Part shown: positions 26,500-38,945 of the stretch, one piece after another
Numbering within the stretch: the stretch's first letter is position 1
Layout: the number at the start of each line of letters is the position of its first letter
Assembly: GCF_014645375.1 (NCBI RefSeq)
Contig: NZ_BMLT01000015.1
Coordinates: 19,283-83,282 of the forward strand
Source of the DNA: Marinobacterium nitratireducens
GTDB lineage: Bacteria > Pseudomonadota > Gammaproteobacteria > Pseudomonadales > Balneatricaceae
Reading direction: 5' to 3'
DNA: 64,000 bases
Program-made: the position numbers and the translations under genes
The notes under the pieces: generated by a model
The model's database searches: none
What the model saw: only the letters and a program-made list of their open reading frames with translations
Told to the model about the DNA's origin: nothing

Positions 26500-27568
26500 G
26501 GTGATGCTCCAGCGGAATAAAGAGTTTGAATTGGGTCTCACCGGGCTCGGTGGTGCATTCGATCAGGCCGTGATGCTGATTGATGATGGATTGCGCAATC
26601 GAGAGCCCGAGGCCAGTGCCATCGGCATGACCGGTGACCATCGGATAGAAGATATTGTTGAGAATGTGCTCTGGAATACCGGGGCCGTTGTCGGTGATGA
26701 TGACACAGCACACCAGCCGGTGCCGCTCGGTACCCAGGGTAATCTGGCGCAACGCCCGCGTCTGCAGGCTGATCAACGGCTCCGGAGTGCCGGAGCGTTC
26801 CAGCGCCTGCATGGCGTTGCGCACGATGTTCAGCACCGCCTGAATCAGCTGCTCGGCATCGCCCTCGAACTCCGGAATACTGGGGTCGTAATCGCGCTGG
26901 ATATGCAGCCAGCTGCCGCTCTCGGCGCTGACCAGGCTGCAGACCCGCTCGAGGATGGCGTGGATATTGACGTCGGACAGCTGCGGCAGTTTGCGCGGCC
27001 CGAGCAGCCGGTCGACCAGATTGCGCAGCCGGTCCGCCTCCTCGATGATCACGCGGGTGTATTCGTGCAGCTCCTCGTCGCCAAGCTCACGCTCGAGCAA
27101 CTGCGCCGCACCGCGAATGCCACCCAGCGGGTTCTTGATTTCGTGAGCCAGGCCACGCACCAGGTTGCGCGCCGACGCGTGCCGTGTCAGCAGCTCCTCT
27201 TCCCGTTCAATTCGCATCAGACGATCGCGCGCCTCGACCTCGACCAGCAGACTGCGTTCGCCGCGGGACTGCGAAATGGAATTGACGCTGTAGTCCACCG
27301 TCAGCTCATGACCGCCCAGCGTCATCATCCGGGCTTCGCGCTTGGTATAGGGGTGCCCGGTTTCCAGCGACTCCTGCAGCACCTTAAGCTCTTCAGGACT
27401 GTTTGCCAGCCAGTCGGTGGCGGGCTTGCCCCTGAGACGCCGGGCGCTCGCCTCGAACAGCATCTCGGCCGCCGGGTTCATGTACTCGATGCAAAGCCTG
27501 CCATCGAGCATGACCACGGCCGTGGTGAGATTTTCGAGAATCTGTTTGTGCTGGGACGATCTGAACAT
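26483..27568 (-). CDS. glnL: Nitrogen regulation sensor kinase NtrB (NR-II)
   Basis: A 361-residue soluble histidine kinase/phosphatase controlled by PII. The N-terminal PAS domain runs to about residue 110. The H-box LAHEIKNPLGGIRGAAQ has the phospho-histidine near residue 141, and the ATP domain has N-box NIVRNAMQAL and DNGPGIPEH. ATG 27568 is used; in-phase frame beyond it runs into the promoter region. It overlaps glnG by 17 bases. A likely NtrC site upstream suggests autoregulation, as in enteric bacteria. Confidence 0.95.
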   Translation of the reverse strand: MFRSSQHKQILENLTTAVVMLDGRLCIEYMNPAAEMLFEASARRLRGKPATDWLANSPEELKVLQESLETGHPYTKREARMMTLGGHELTVDYSVNSISQSRGERSLLVEVEARDRLMRIEREEELLTRHASARNLVRGLAHEIKNPLGGIRGAAQLLERELGDEELHEYTRVIIEEADRLRNLVDRLLGPRKLPQLSDVNIHAILERVCSLVSAESGSWLHIQRDYDPSIPEFEGDAEQLIQAVLNIVRNAMQALERSGTPEPLISLQTRALRQITLGTERHRLVCCVIITDNGPGIPEHILNNIFYPMVTGHADGTGLGLSIAQSIINQHHGLIECTTEPGETQFKLFIPLEHHHENLR

Positions 27569-27708
27569 AGCGAATCCGCATTCCGGACGAAACCGGACGG
27601 GCCGACCGGTTTCGATAATTCTGATAAAGCAAAAAAAGCGCCAACTCTTTGTTTTGCGCAAAAACGCTGTAGAGACAACGACTGCGGCGCTTCCGCCCCT
27701 GATTGCAG

Positions 27709-27745
27709 TCTATACCCGGCCAGATGCATGCACCACATTAGTGCA
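27709..27745 (-). promoter_or_regulatory. NtrC-type site and possible promoter upstream of ntrB
   Basis: TGCACCACATTAGTGCA (27729-27745) matches the NtrC site pattern TGCAC-N7-GTGCA. A half site TGCACC follows at 27752. On the minus strand a TATAGA (-10-like) box lies at 27709-27714, just inside the site. No sigma-54 GG-N10-GC pair is seen. Binding here would therefore more likely repress ntrBC than activate it. Confidence 0.6.
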
Positions 27746-27830
27746 CATTCATGCACCAATAAATTTGACCGCTTCGCAACAGGGCATTAGCCGCCGCGAC
27801 AGCGAACAGCCAGGCCCCGTGCGCAACAAC

Positions 27831-27857
27831 AAAAAAGCCTCCCGAAGGAGGCTTTTT
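27831..27857 (-). terminator. Rho-independent terminator after glnA
   Basis: AAGCCTCC and GGAGGCTT pair around a TTCG-type tetraloop, with a T-run on the minus strand. It lies 36 bases after the glnA stop and separates glnA from ntrBC. Confidence 0.9.
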
Positions 27858-27892
27858 CAGACGTTGCGGGCCGCCGAAACGGCCCACCGGTC

Positions 27893-29299
27893 TTAAACCG
27901 AGTAGTACAGGTCGAACTCGACCGGGTGAGTGGTCATGTTGACGCGAGCGACGTCTTCGCGCTTGAGCGCGATGTAGGCGTCCAGCATGTCGTCGGTGAA
28001 GACGCCACCCTTGGTCAGGAACTCGCGATCCTGTTCCAGCGCGTTCAGCGCTTCGGTCAGGCTCTCGGCAACGGTCGGGATTTCCGCAGCTTCTTCCGGC
28101 GGCAGGTCGTACAGATCCTTGTCAGCCGGCTCGCCCGGATGGATCTTGTTCTGGATACCGTCGAGGCCAGCCATCAGCAGCGCCGCGAAGCACAGGTACG
28201 GGTTGGCAGCCGGGTCCGGGAAGCGGGCTTCGACGCGGCGCGCTTTCGGGCTGGTGGTGTACGGGATACGCAGCGAAGCGGAACGGTTGCGGGCAGAGTA
28301 TGCCAGCATAACCGGAGCCTCGAAGCCCGGCACCAGACGCTTGTAGGAGTTGGTGGACGGGTTGCACAGCGCGTTCAGCGCCTTGGCGTGCTTGATGATA
28401 CCGCCGATGTAGTAGAGGGCAGTTTCGCTCAGGCCACCGTAGCTGTCACCGGCGAAGATGTTGACGCCGTCCTTGGACATGGACAGGTGAACGTGCATGC
28501 CGGAGCCGTTGTCGCCGACCAGCGGCTTGGGCATGAAGGTGGCGGTCTTGCCGTAGCTGTGAGCAACGTTGTGCACGCAGTACTTCAGAATCTGAACTTC
28601 GTCGGCCTTGCTCACCAGGGTGTTGCCGCGCACGCCGATTTCGCACTGACCGGCGGTGGCCACTTCGTGGTGGTGCACTTCGATGGTCAGGCCCATGGCT
28701 TCCATGGCGTCGCACATGGCGGCACGCAGGTCGTGCAGGGAGTCGATCGGCGGAACCGGGAAGTAGCCGCCCTTGACGCGCGGACGGTGACCGATGTTGC
28801 GGCCTTCGAACTGCTTGTTGGAGGACCAGGCAGCCTCTTCGGAAGAAATGCTGTAACCGCAGCCACCGATGTCGGCGTGCCACTCGACGGAATCGAATAC
28901 GAAGAATTCCGGCTCCGGGCCCAGCATGGCGCTGTCGGCGATACCAGTGGACTTCAGGTACTCTTCGGCGCGCTTGGCGACGGAGCGCGGGTCACGCTCG
29001 TAACCCTGACCGGTGGACGGCTCGACAATGTCGCAACGCACGATAACGGTGGCGTCTTCGGCGAACGGATCCAGGACGGAAGCGCTGTCGTCCGGCATCA
29101 GGATCATGTCGGACTCGTTGATGCCTTTCCAGCCAGCGATGGACGAGCCATCGAACATTTTACCTTCTTCGAAGAAGTCGTCACCCATGTCCGAAACCGG
29201 AATGGTCACGTGCTGCTCTTTACCCTTGGAATCGGTAAAGCGCATGTCGACCCAGCGCGCTTCGCTTTCTTTGATCAGATTCAGAGTTTTCTCTGACAT
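27893..29299 (-). CDS. glnA: Glutamine synthetase, type I
   Basis: A 468-residue dodecameric enzyme making glutamine from glutamate, ammonium and ATP. Family blocks [29 protein letters not shown] and [11 protein letters not shown] are present. The adenylylation tyrosine is in [10 protein letters not shown] near residue 396, so activity should be controlled by GlnE and PII. The length equals the GSI-beta subunit. It is transcribed from a sigma-54 promoter with upstream NtrC sites and ends at a strong terminator, so most transcripts are monocistronic. Confidence 0.98.
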   Translation of the reverse strand: MSEKTLNLIKESEARWVDMRFTDSKGKEQHVTIPVSDMGDDFFEEGKMFDGSSIAGWKGINESDMILMPDDSASVLDPFAEDATVIVRCDIVEPSTGQGYERDPRSVAKRAEEYLKSTGIADSAMLGPEPEFFVFDSVEWHADIGGCGYSISSEEAAWSSNKQFEGRNIGHRPRVKGGYFPVPPIDSLHDLRAAMCDAMEAMGLTIEVHHHEVATAGQCEIGVRGNTLVSKADEVQILKYCVHNVAHSYGKTATFMPKPLVGDNGSGMHVHLSMSKDGVNIFAGDSYGGLSETALYYIGGIIKHAKALNALCNPSTNSYKRLVPGFEAPVMLAYSARNRSASLRIPYTTSPKARRVEARFPDPAANPYLCFAALLMAGLDGIQNKIHPGEPADKDLYDLPPEEAAEIPTVAESLTEALNALEQDREFLTKGGVFTDDMLDAYIALKREDVARVNMTTHPVEFDLYYSV

Positions 29300-29384
29300 T
29301 TGCCTTTCTCCACTCTGTTGAAACTGTCAGACCGGTGGTTCTGCAGTACTTTAAAAACGGCGTAAACCTCTTGGCCGTACTAGT

Positions 29385-29400
29385 AGCAATCCTCGTGCCA
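29385..29400 (-). promoter_or_regulatory. Sigma-54 promoter of glnA
   Basis: The minus strand reads TGGCACGAGGATTGCT, an excellent match to TGGCACG-N4-TTGCW with the GG and GC dinucleotides ten bases apart. It is 86 bases upstream of the glnA ATG. Confidence 0.92.
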
Positions 29401-29464
29401 GCACGGAAATTCGCCCAAATGCCTGATTTTAGGCCCGGCCGGCGCCTGGAAGCGGACCTTGTAC

Positions 29465-29509
29465 GCACCAAAAGCGGGCATCGTACAAAATATAGCACCA
29501 ATACGGTGC
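29465..29509 (-). promoter_or_regulatory. Tandem NtrC sites upstream of glnA
   Basis: GCACCAATACGGTGC (29495-29509) is a perfect GCACC-N5-GGTGC site. GCACCAAAAGCGGGC (29465-29479) is a weaker one. Their centres are 30 bp apart, three helical turns, as expected for cooperative NtrC dimers about 70-110 bp upstream of a sigma-54 promoter. Confidence 0.82.
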
Positions 29510-29728
29510 GCAGACTGAAGACGCGCTGTTCTGTCTACGCCCACCGCCCCATCATACTGCAACCCTTTGGAAACTGTCTGCCACAAAAAGGGGCCCCGGG
29601 CCTTTATTTCGTGCATGAACACGGGCTTGCCGCTGCCGGACAAACCTCAAACCGGACCTCGCGCGCCTTTCGATCGTGCACGCCGGGAGCCTGGTCAATC
29701 ACTGATCGCTTGTCGGGCCCCGGTCCCG

Positions 29729-29734
29729 TATAAT
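29729..29734 (+). promoter_or_regulatory. -10 element of typA
   Basis: A consensus TATAAT 36 bases before the typA GTG. No good -35 box sits at the standard distance. The preceding bases (CCCG) do not form an extended -10 either, so the assignment is tentative. Confidence 0.45.
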
Positions 29735-29769
29735 GCTGGCTTTGCGATTTTTCCTGAAGGTAAACACTG

Positions 29770-31578
<1,809 letters not shown>

Positions 31579-31620
31579 GCGACTAGGGGGCCCCTGCCGG
31601 CCCCGGCAAGCCATTGACGA

Positions 31621-31650
31621 AACGGAGCGCCATCGGCGCTCCGTTTTCTT
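31621..31650 (+). terminator. Rho-independent terminator after typA
   Basis: AACGGAGCGCC and GGCGCTCCGTT form an 11-bp stem with a short loop, followed by TTCTT. It lies 42 bases after the stop. Confidence 0.85.
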
Positions 31651-31787
31651 ATGCCTCTTCGGGTCGCCCATCCTGCCATTTCATGCCTTTTTCACTCTGA
31701 TACAAGTTCCCTATACTCGAAGCTGAGGGCCGGTCTGCAGACGCAGAGCGGAGGTTGCTCTACAGGTACTATCACAGGTACTGCCCG

Positions 31788-32762
31788 ATGCCCTGGCTGA
31801 TTGCAATTCTGAGTTCGCTGACCGCTCTGCTGCTGGTCAGTCGACTGGGCGCTTACCGCGCCGGGCGCACCTTCGCGCCGCAGGGGCACTTCATCGAAGT
31901 CGATGGCGTTCGCCTGCACTACCGCGAGGCCGGTACAGGTCCCGTGCTGGTGCTGCTGCACGGCGCCAGCACCAGCCTTCGTGATTTCAGCGCCAGCATT
32001 TTCGAGCCGCTCAGCCGCCACCACCGCGTGATTGCCGTGGACCGTCCGGGTCACGGTTTCAGCGCCAGGCCCAAAGGCCCCTGGCCCGATCCCGCCCGCC
32101 AGGCGGAGCTCATTCACGGCCTGCTCGGGGCGCTGTCCGTCGAGCGGCCGGTCATGGTCGGACACTCCTGGAGCGGAGCGGTGGTACTGGCCTACCTGCT
32201 CGCCTATCCGGGGCAGGCTGCGGGCGGTGTACTGCTGGCGGGCGCGACCCACCCCTGGACCGGCGGCGTGGCCTGGTACAACCGTCTGGCCTGCGTTCCG
32301 CTTATCGGCCGGCTTTTCTCCAGCACCCTGGTCTATCCGCTCGGTCGGCTGCTGCTGGATACGGCCGTCAGCGAGGTGTTCGCACCGAACCCGGTCCCCG
32401 ACGGTTATGTCCAAAGAACCGGTGTTCCGCTGTCGTTGAGGCCGGACGCATTTCGGGCCAATGCCGAGGACATTCACTACCTCAGCGACTTTCTCGCCGA
32501 ACAGAGCCAACGCTACGGCGAGATTCGCCAGCCGCTGCTGCTGCTGACCGGCAGCGACGACAGCATAGTGCCGCCCCGAAACCACTGCGACCGCCTGGCC
32601 GCCCAGCTGCCGGGGGCCGTGCGCATCGAGCTGGAGGCGACCGGTCATGCACTGCATCACACCCGCTCAGACCGGATCGTGAACCTGATCGCGGCATTTG
32701 CAAGGCAGCAGCGCCACGACCCGCACATCGTCGCACCGACGGAAACGATGACCTCCGACTGA
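31788..32762 (+). CDS. Alpha/beta-fold hydrolase with N-terminal membrane anchor
   Basis: A 324-residue hydrolase of unknown substrate. Residues 3-20 are a hydrophobic anchor (WLIAILSSLTALLLV), so the enzyme may be tethered to the inner membrane. The oxyanion region is LLHGAS near residue 58, the nucleophile is S127 in GHSWSG, and the acid and base are probably in TGSDDSIVPP and GHALHH. ATG 31788 is preferred because the earlier in-phase start lacks signal-like sequence. It lies alone between typA and the efflux genes. Confidence 0.78.
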   Translation: MPWLIAILSSLTALLLVSRLGAYRAGRTFAPQGHFIEVDGVRLHYREAGTGPVLVLLHGASTSLRDFSASIFEPLSRHHRVIAVDRPGHGFSARPKGPWPDPARQAELIHGLLGALSVERPVMVGHSWSGAVVLAYLLAYPGQAAGGVLLAGATHPWTGGVAWYNRLACVPLIGRLFSSTLVYPLGRLLLDTAVSEVFAPNPVPDGYVQRTGVPLSLRPDAFRANAEDIHYLSDFLAEQSQRYGEIRQPLLLLTGSDDSIVPPRNHCDRLAAQLPGAVRIELEATGHALHHTRSDRIVNLIAAFARQQRHDPHIVAPTETMTSD

Positions 32763-32950
32763 CCCCAGGCGCCGCCTATCGGTGGATCGAAGAGGGGCCC
32801 GTCGCCGGCGCCAGCGACGCCGCAGCCCGGGCGGTTCGGGCCAGCGTCGCCGGGCGGGCCGCCTGAGCCCTTCGACGGCTACGACACGGATATGACTTGA
32901 GTGAAGCGTACTATCCTTATCCAGACGCTTTTCGACTCGGGAACAGCACG

Positions 32951-34114
32951 ATGCCAAGGATACCGCTCATCAGCCTGCCGGCATTGCTGGCCCTGCTGAC
33001 GCTCTCCGGCTGCGAACAGGAAGCCGCGCCACCGGCGGCGCCGCCACCGGCGGCGCCGCCGCCGAGCGTCACCGTCACCGCGGTGAGCAGCGAACAGATA
33101 CGCCCGTACCGGGAATTCGTCGGCCGCAGCCGCGCCATCGAAGACGTTGCACTGCGGGCCCAGGTATCGGGGCCGCTGATCGCCAAGCGCTTTACCGAAG
33201 GTGACGAGGTCGAAGCCGGCACAGTGCTGTTCGAGATCGACCCGGCCCCCTATCAGACCGAAGTGGCGCAGCAGGAAGCCGCTCTGCAGCAGGCCGCCGC
33301 CAGCCGCGACGTCGCCCGTACCAACTGGGAGCGGGGGCGGCAACTGGTATCCAAAGGCAACATCTCGCAACGCGACATGGATGAGCTCAATGCCCGCAGG
33401 CTCGAGACCGAAGCGTTGTACGCCCAGACCCAGTCGGCACTGGCGGCCGCTCAGCTGCGCCTGTCCTATACCCGCGTCAAGGCGCCGCTGACCGGCCGCA
33501 TTTCACAATCCGAAGTATCCATCGGCGACCAGATCACGACGCAGACGCTGCTGGCCTCGCTGGTACAGCTGGACCCAATTCAGGTACTGATCGAAACCTC
33601 CGAGCAGGATGTCGCCAGCGCCCGGCAGATGATTGCCCGCGGCGACCCCTCAATGCCGCCGCTGGACCAGCTGGTGGTGCACCTGCGACTGCCCAATGGA
33701 GAACTGTTCGATCAGCAGGGTGGCATCGATTACATTGCCAACCGGGTCGATACCGCCACCGGTACCGTCGACCTGCGCGCCACCTTCCCCAACCCGGACC
33801 GACTGGTTCTGCCGGGCATGTACGTCACCCTGATCATCGAAGCGCCGCAGGACGAGACCAAGCTGCTGGTACCCCAGGCCGCGGTGCAGGAGGATCAACA
33901 GGGTCGCTTCGTGATGCTGGTCGACAGCGACAGCAAGGTGCAGCGCCGTCCGGTGGTGCTGGGCGAGCGCTACGGCGTGAAATGGGAAGTGGTCGAGGGT
34001 CTGGAACCTGGCGAGCGTATCGTGGTCGAGGGGCTGCAGAAAATCCGCGCCGGCGCCGAGGTACAGACCAGCGAAGCGAGCGTCAAGCCGTTCGAGTCCG
34101 GCGTGGAGAACTGA
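32951..34114 (+). CDS. RND efflux periplasmic adaptor (membrane fusion lipoprotein)
   Basis: A 387-residue periplasmic adaptor linking an RND pump to an outer-membrane channel. The lipobox LTLSGC gives lipidation at C21. A Pro/Ala-rich linker (EAAPPAAPPPAAPPP) follows, then the lipoyl/barrel-sandwich halves, an alpha hairpin (about residues 100-165) and beta-barrel domains, as in AcrA/MexA. ATG 32951 is chosen because it gives the lipoprotein signal. The RND pump gene begins three bases after the stop. No outer-membrane channel gene is present, so TolC-type partner use is expected. Confidence 0.92.
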   Translation: MPRIPLISLPALLALLTLSGCEQEAAPPAAPPPAAPPPSVTVTAVSSEQIRPYREFVGRSRAIEDVALRAQVSGPLIAKRFTEGDEVEAGTVLFEIDPAPYQTEVAQQEAALQQAAASRDVARTNWERGRQLVSKGNISQRDMDELNARRLETEALYAQTQSALAAAQLRLSYTRVKAPLTGRISQSEVSIGDQITTQTLLASLVQLDPIQVLIETSEQDVASARQMIARGDPSMPPLDQLVVHLRLPNGELFDQQGGIDYIANRVDTATGTVDLRATFPNPDRLVLPGMYVTLIIEAPQDETKLLVPQAAVQEDQQGRFVMLVDSDSKVQRRPVVLGERYGVKWEVVEGLEPGERIVVEGLQKIRAGAEVQTSEASVKPFESGVEN

Positions 34115-34117
34115 CGC

Positions 34118-37100
34118 ATGCTCAGCCGCTTTTTCGTCTCCCGCCCCAAGTTCGCCTTCGTCATTTCAATCGTTCTGAGCCTTGCGGGACTGCTGTCCAT
34201 CCCTAACCTTCCGGTGGCCGAATTCCCACAGGTAGCGCCGCCGCAGGTCAATGTATCCACCCGCTACCCCGGCGCCAGTGCCGAAGTCGTCCGGGACACC
34301 ATCGCCCAGGTGATCGAGGCGGAGGTCAACGGTGTCGAGGATATGATCTACATGGACTCGAGCGCCGCCAACGATGGCAGCTACTCGCTGTCGGTGACCT
34401 TCGCCGTCGGCACGGATTCGGACCTGGCCCAGGTCAATGTGCAGAACCGTGTGCAACAGGCGATGCCGCGCCTGCCCGCGGTCGTGACCCAGCAGGGGGT
34501 GCGGGTCAAGAAACGCAGCCCCAACATGCTGATGGTGGTCAACCTGGTCTCGCCTAACGGCACCTTCGACTCCCTGTTCCTGAGCAACTACGCCGGGCTC
34601 AACATCAAGGACAGCCTGGCGCGCCAGAACGGCGTCTCGGAGGTCAGTATCCTCGGCTCGCTCGACTACGCCATGCGCATCTGGCTCAACCCCGACCGCA
34701 TGACCAGCCTGGAGATCACCCCGGGCGATGTCGTCGCGGCGCTGCAGGAGCAGAATATCCAGGTCGCCGCCGGACGTATCGGCGCCGCGCCCGTGGACCC
34801 CGACCAGCAGTTTCAGTACAGCCTGCAGACCAAGGGACGGTTGCAGACACCGGCCGAGTTCGCCGCCGTGATCCTGCGCGCCGACGACAGCGGCGGCATG
34901 GTGCGCCTGGGGGATATCGCCGAGATCGAGCTCGGTGCCCAGAGCTACGACGCCCAGGGCAAGCTCGACAACAGGCCCAGTACCATCATCGCCGTTTACC
35001 AGAGCTCCGATGCCAATGCCCTCGAGGTCGCCGCTTCCGTGCGTTCCGAAATGGAGCGTCAGGCCGGGCGCTTCCCGGACGACCTGAGCTACGAGATCCT
35101 CTACGACACCACCGAGTTCGTCTCGGTTTCGATCCGGGAGGTGGTGGAGACCCTGTTCATTTCGGTTTTACTGGTGATACTGGTGGTCTACCTGTTCCTG
35201 CAGGATCTGCGTTCGACGCTGATACCGGCCATTGCCATACCGGTATCGCTGATCGGCACCTTTCTGTTTCTGCTGATATTCGACATGACCATCAACACCA
35301 TTTCGCTGTTCGCGCTGATACTGGCGATCGGTGTGGTGGTGGACGATGCCATCATCGTGGTCGAAAACGTCACCCGCATCATCGAGGAGGAAGGACTGCC
35401 GCCCGCGGCGGCGACCCTCAAGGCCATGGGCGAGGTGACCGGCCCAGTGGTCGCCACCACCCTGGTACTGCTGGCCGTATTCGCCCCCACCGCCGTGATG
35501 CCAGGCATCACCGGCAGCATGTACGCGCAGTTTTCGATCACCATCTGCATCGCGGTGGTGATCTCGTCGATCAACGCCCTGACGCTGTCGCCGGCGCTCT
35601 GCGCTTCGCTGCTGCGGGCGCCAAGACACCGAGAGCGTGGCTTTCACGCCTCCTTCAACCGTATCTTCCACCGTCTGACCGCAAGCTACAGCCGCTGGGT
35701 GACCGCGCTGGTGCGCAGAAGCGCGCTGGTTATGCTGGCCTTCGCCGGCCTGATCGGCGCCACCGCCTGGCTCGGCATCACGCTGCCATCGGGATTCGTG
35801 CCCAGTGAAGACAAGAAGGCGTTTATGGTCGATATCCAGTTGCCGGACGGCGCCTCGATCAACCGCACCGAGGCCGTGATCCGGCAACTGGTCGAGCAGA
35901 CCCTTGCCGAGCCGGGCGTCGAGCACGTCATCCATGTCTCCGGCTTTTCGCTGCTGAGCGGCTCGATTGCCTCCAACGGCGGTCTGATGATCGTCAACCT
36001 GACCGACTGGGACGAGCGCACCGGAGATCCGCGGCTGCGCGACACCGCCATCCTCAACCGCCTGCAGGGCCTGTACGCGGCAAACCCGGCGGTGAACGCA
36101 CGCGCCTTCACCCCGCCTGCCCTTCCCGGTGTCGGCACCGTCGGCGGCCTGCAGTTCGTGCTGCAGGACACCCTGGGCCGCAGCCCGGCGGAACAGGCCG
36201 CCGCGATGCGCGGCTTTATCGTCGCCGCCAACGGCGAACCCGCCATCGCGCTGGCGTTCAGCAATTTCCGCGCCGACGTGCCGCAACTGTTCATCGATGT
36301 CGACCGGGAAAAGGCCAAGACTCTTGGCATCCCGCTCGCCGAGATCTTCAACAGCCTGCAGGTCATGCTCGGCGGCGCCTACGTCAACGACTTCAACCAG
36401 TTCGGCAAGGTATTCCGCGTCATGCTGCAGGCGCAGACGGACTTTCGCAATTCGGAACGCGATATCGCCCGTTTCTACGTCCGCACTTCAGCCGGCGACA
36501 TGGTCCCGCTGTCGACGCTGGTGAAGATCCGCCCGATACTGGGTCCCGAGGTGCTGAACCAGTACAACCTTTTCGGCTCGGTATCGATCAACGGCATCCT
36601 GGCCCCGGGCCACAGTACCGGCGAAGGCATCGACGCCCTGGAAAGGGTCGCCGCCCAGGTGCTGCCGGCCGGCTTCACCTACGCCTGGACCGGGCAGACC
36701 TTCCAGGAGATCCAGGCAGGCAACCTGGCGCCGCTGATTTTCGCGCTTTCGCTGGTCTTCACCTACCTGTTTCTGGTAGCGCTGTATGAAAGCTGGAGCA
36801 TTCCCCTGGCGGTGATGCTGGCCGTGCCGGTGGCGGTACTCGGCGCCTTTCTGAACGTCCTGGTGGCCCAGTCCGAGATCAATCTGTACACCCAGATCGG
36901 GCTGGTGCTGCTGATTGGCCTCGCCGCCAAGAACGCCATTCTGATCGTCGAGTTCGCCAAGCTGCAGCGCGAGGAAGGGCTCAGCGCCAGGGATGCCGCC
37001 ATCAAGGCGGCGCGCATGCGCTTTCGCGCGGTGCTGATGACCGCGTTTTCCTTCATTCTCGGGGTACTGCCTCTGGTGATCGCATCCGGCGCCGGCGCCG

Positions 37101-37243
37101 CCAGTCGCAACTCCCTCGGCTACGCCGTATTCGGCGGCATGATCGCCGCCGGCGTCGTCGGCACGCTGCTGGTACCGGTGTTCTACTATGTTATCCAGAC
37201 GCTGCGGGAGAAAGTCCGGAACCCGGCTGGGGATCGGCGATAG
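34118..37243 (+). CDS. RND multidrug efflux transporter (HAE1/AcrB family)
   Basis: A 1041-residue proton-driven inner-membrane pump with 12 helices and two large periplasmic loops. [18 protein letters not shown] is the usual HAE1 opening. [20 protein letters not shown] in helix 4 carries the two proton-relay aspartates. The C-terminal half repeats the fold, with [17 protein letters not shown]. Length and order match AcrB/MexB/MexF. It is cotranscribed with the adaptor (GGAG within the adaptor end). No local regulator is encoded. Confidence 0.95.
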   Translation: MLSRFFVSRPKFAFVISIVLSLAGLLSIPNLPVAEFPQVAPPQVNVSTRYPGASAEVVRDTIAQVIEAEVNGVEDMIYMDSSAANDGSYSLSVTFAVGTDSDLAQVNVQNRVQQAMPRLPAVVTQQGVRVKKRSPNMLMVVNLVSPNGTFDSLFLSNYAGLNIKDSLARQNGVSEVSILGSLDYAMRIWLNPDRMTSLEITPGDVVAALQEQNIQVAAGRIGAAPVDPDQQFQYSLQTKGRLQTPAEFAAVILRADDSGGMVRLGDIAEIELGAQSYDAQGKLDNRPSTIIAVYQSSDANALEVAASVRSEMERQAGRFPDDLSYEILYDTTEFVSVSIREVVETLFISVLLVILVVYLFLQDLRSTLIPAIAIPVSLIGTFLFLLIFDMTINTISLFALILAIGVVVDDAIIVVENVTRIIEEEGLPPAAATLKAMGEVTGPVVATTLVLLAVFAPTAVMPGITGSMYAQFSITICIAVVISSINALTLSPALCASLLRAPRHRERGFHASFNRIFHRLTASYSRWVTALVRRSALVMLAFAGLIGATAWLGITLPSGFVPSEDKKAFMVDIQLPDGASINRTEAVIRQLVEQTLAEPGVEHVIHVSGFSLLSGSIASNGGLMIVNLTDWDERTGDPRLRDTAILNRLQGLYAANPAVNARAFTPPALPGVGTVGGLQFVLQDTLGRSPAEQAAAMRGFIVAANGEPAIALAFSNFRADVPQLFIDVDREKAKTLGIPLAEIFNSLQVMLGGAYVNDFNQFGKVFRVMLQAQTDFRNSERDIARFYVRTSAGDMVPLSTLVKIRPILGPEVLNQYNLFGSVSINGILAPGHSTGEGIDALERVAAQVLPAGFTYAWTGQTFQEIQAGNLAPLIFALSLVFTYLFLVALYESWSIPLAVMLAVPVAVLGAFLNVLVAQSEINLYTQIGLVLLIGLAAKNAILIVEFAKLQREEGLSARDAAIKAARMRFRAVLMTAFSFILGVLPLVIASGAGAASRNSLGYAVFGGMIAAGVVGTLLVPVFYYVIQTLREKVRNPAGDRR

Positions 37244-37365
37244 CGATACGCCTGCAGCAGCTACCGCCCGGCTCCAACCCCTTTTCCGATCCGGGGCGCA
37301 CCCTGTGCGCCGCTTGCAGGAGCGTCATATACTGAAAACTTTCCCGTTCATCGAGCAGGATAAGT

Positions 37366-38316
37366 ATGCGCACTCTCTACCCGGAACTTCAGCCCAACGC
37401 CGAACACCGCCTGCAGGTCGACGATATCCACAACCTCCACGTAGAGGAAAGCGGCAACCCCAACGGCCTTCCCGTGCTGTTCGTTCACGGCGGGCCCGGC
37501 GGCGGCTGCAGCGCGGCGCACCGTGGTTTTTTCGATCCCAACAAATACCGCATCATTCTGTTCGACCAGCGCGGCTGCGGACGTTCGACACCGCACGCAT
37601 CGCTGGCCGCCAATACCACCTGGCACCTGGTGGCGGACATGGAACGGATCCGCATCCACTTCGGCATCGACCGCTGGCTGCTGTTCGGCGGTTCCTGGGG
37701 CTCAACGCTGAGCCTGATCTATGCCCAGACGCACCCCGAGCGGGTCAGCGGTCTGATTCTGCGCGGTATCTTTCTTTGCCGCGACCAGGATCTGCAGTGG
37801 TTTTATCAGCGCGGCGCCAGCGCCCTGTTCCCGGATTACTGGCACGAGTTCGCGCAGCCAATCCCTGAAGCTGAACGGGACGACCTGCTCGGCGCCTACC
37901 ATCGCCGCCTTACCTCGAACAACGAAATCGGCCGCATGAGCGCAGCCAAGGCCTGGTCGATCTGGGAAGGCCGCTGCTCGACGCTGGACCCCAACAACCA
38001 GGTGGTCGACCACTTCGGCGATCCCCATGTGGCGCTGGCGATGGCCCGCATCGAAACCCACTACTTCGTCAACAAGGCCTTCCTCGAACCCGATCAGATC
38101 CTGCGCGACGCCCACCTGATTCGAGGTATCCCGACGGTGATCGTGCAGGGCCGCTACGATGTCATCTGCCCGGTCGAGCAGGCCTATGCCTTGCACCAGG
38201 CTCTGCCACAGGCCGAACTGCATATCGTGCGCGACGCCGGTCACTCGGGCTTCGAGCCCGGTATCATCAGCAACCTGATCGAGGCCACCGACGACTTCGC
38301 CCGCAGCAGGGCCTGA
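37366..38316 (+). CDS. pip: Proline iminopeptidase
   Basis: A 316-residue cytosolic alpha/beta hydrolase (peptidase family S33) releasing N-terminal proline. The oxyanion motif HGGPGGG is at residues 41-47 and DQRGCGRS at about 67-74. The nucleophile is S110 in GGSWGS, with the acid in GRYDVICPV and the base in DAGHSGFE. Length is typical. AGGATAAGT precedes the ATG. A heptamer tandem repeat begins four bases after its stop. Confidence 0.93.
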   Translation: MRTLYPELQPNAEHRLQVDDIHNLHVEESGNPNGLPVLFVHGGPGGGCSAAHRGFFDPNKYRIILFDQRGCGRSTPHASLAANTTWHLVADMERIRIHFGIDRWLLFGGSWGSTLSLIYAQTHPERVSGLILRGIFLCRDQDLQWFYQRGASALFPDYWHEFAQPIPEAERDDLLGAYHRRLTSNNEIGRMSAAKAWSIWEGRCSTLDPNNQVVDHFGDPHVALAMARIETHYFVNKAFLEPDQILRDAHLIRGIPTVIVQGRYDVICPVEQAYALHQALPQAELHIVRDAGHSGFEPGIISNLIEATDDFARSRA

Positions 38317-38320
38317 TCAT

Positions 38321-38369
38321 GGGTGACGGGTGACGGGTGACGGGTGACGGGTGACGGGTGACGGGTGAC
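38321..38369. repeat. Seven tandem copies of GGGTGAC
   Basis: An exact 7-bp unit is repeated seven times without a mismatch, directly after the pip stop codon. The flank continues with TAACGCGTAACTC, which resembles the units at 5234. Copy number is likely to vary between strains. Confidence 0.9.
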
Positions 38370-38460
38370 GGGGCGAATGTAACGCGTAACTCTTCGCGCC
38401 TCCTTGTGACATCAACGCCATGACTTTAGCATGTCCTCTTTTTATGGCAGGACAGTCACA

Positions 38461-38898
38461 ATGAAAGCACTGATACAGCGGGTCAGCTCCGCGCGGGTGG
38501 ACGTCGACGGCGACTGCACGGGCGCCATCGGGCCCGGCATTCTGCTGCTGCTGGGCGTTGAGAAGTGCGACGACGAAGCGGCGGCCGACAAACTGCTGGC
38601 CAAGGTGCTGGGCTATCGAATATTCGCCGACGCCGACGGCAAGATGAACCTCAACCTGCAGCAGGCCGAAGGCGGGCTGCTGGTGGTCTCGCAGTTCACT
38701 CTGGTCGCCGACACCCGCAAGGGTCTGCGCCCGAGTTTTTCCTCCGGCGCCAGCCCCGAACTGGGCGAACGTCTCTACGATTACTTCGTCGAACGGGCCC
38801 GTAGCCTGCACCACGAGGTCGCCACCGGCCGCTTCGGCGCCAATATGCAGGTCTCGCTCACCAACGACGGACCGGTCACCTTTATGCTCGAGTCATGA
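38461..38898 (+). CDS. dtd: D-aminoacyl-tRNA deacylase
   Basis: A 145-residue homodimeric enzyme hydrolysing D-aminoacyl-tRNAs (and glycyl-tRNA-Ala). The signature SQFTL (about residues 77-81) and the C-terminal [12 protein letters not shown] with the GP motif are present, and the length is exact for Dtd. ATG 38461 begins the conserved [14 protein letters not shown] ten-codon in-phase extension has no function evident. It lies downstream of pip, with the tandem repeat between, so cotranscription is possible. Confidence 0.96.
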   Translation: MKALIQRVSSARVDVDGDCTGAIGPGILLLLGVEKCDDEAAADKLLAKVLGYRIFADADGKMNLNLQQAEGGLLVVSQFTLVADTRKGLRPSFSSGASPELGERLYDYFVERARSLHHEVATGRFGANMQVSLTNDGPVTFMLES

Positions 38899-38945
38899 GA
38901 ATGCTGAGCCGCCGTTGACTGTCCACTCCAGACTGTGAACGCTCA

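Noticed and set aside
35168..36286. A 372-codon minus-strand frame inside the RND pump gene
   Set aside because: Composition is antisense-like (Gly/Arg/Gln/His-rich) and the sense frame is an intact AcrB-type pump.
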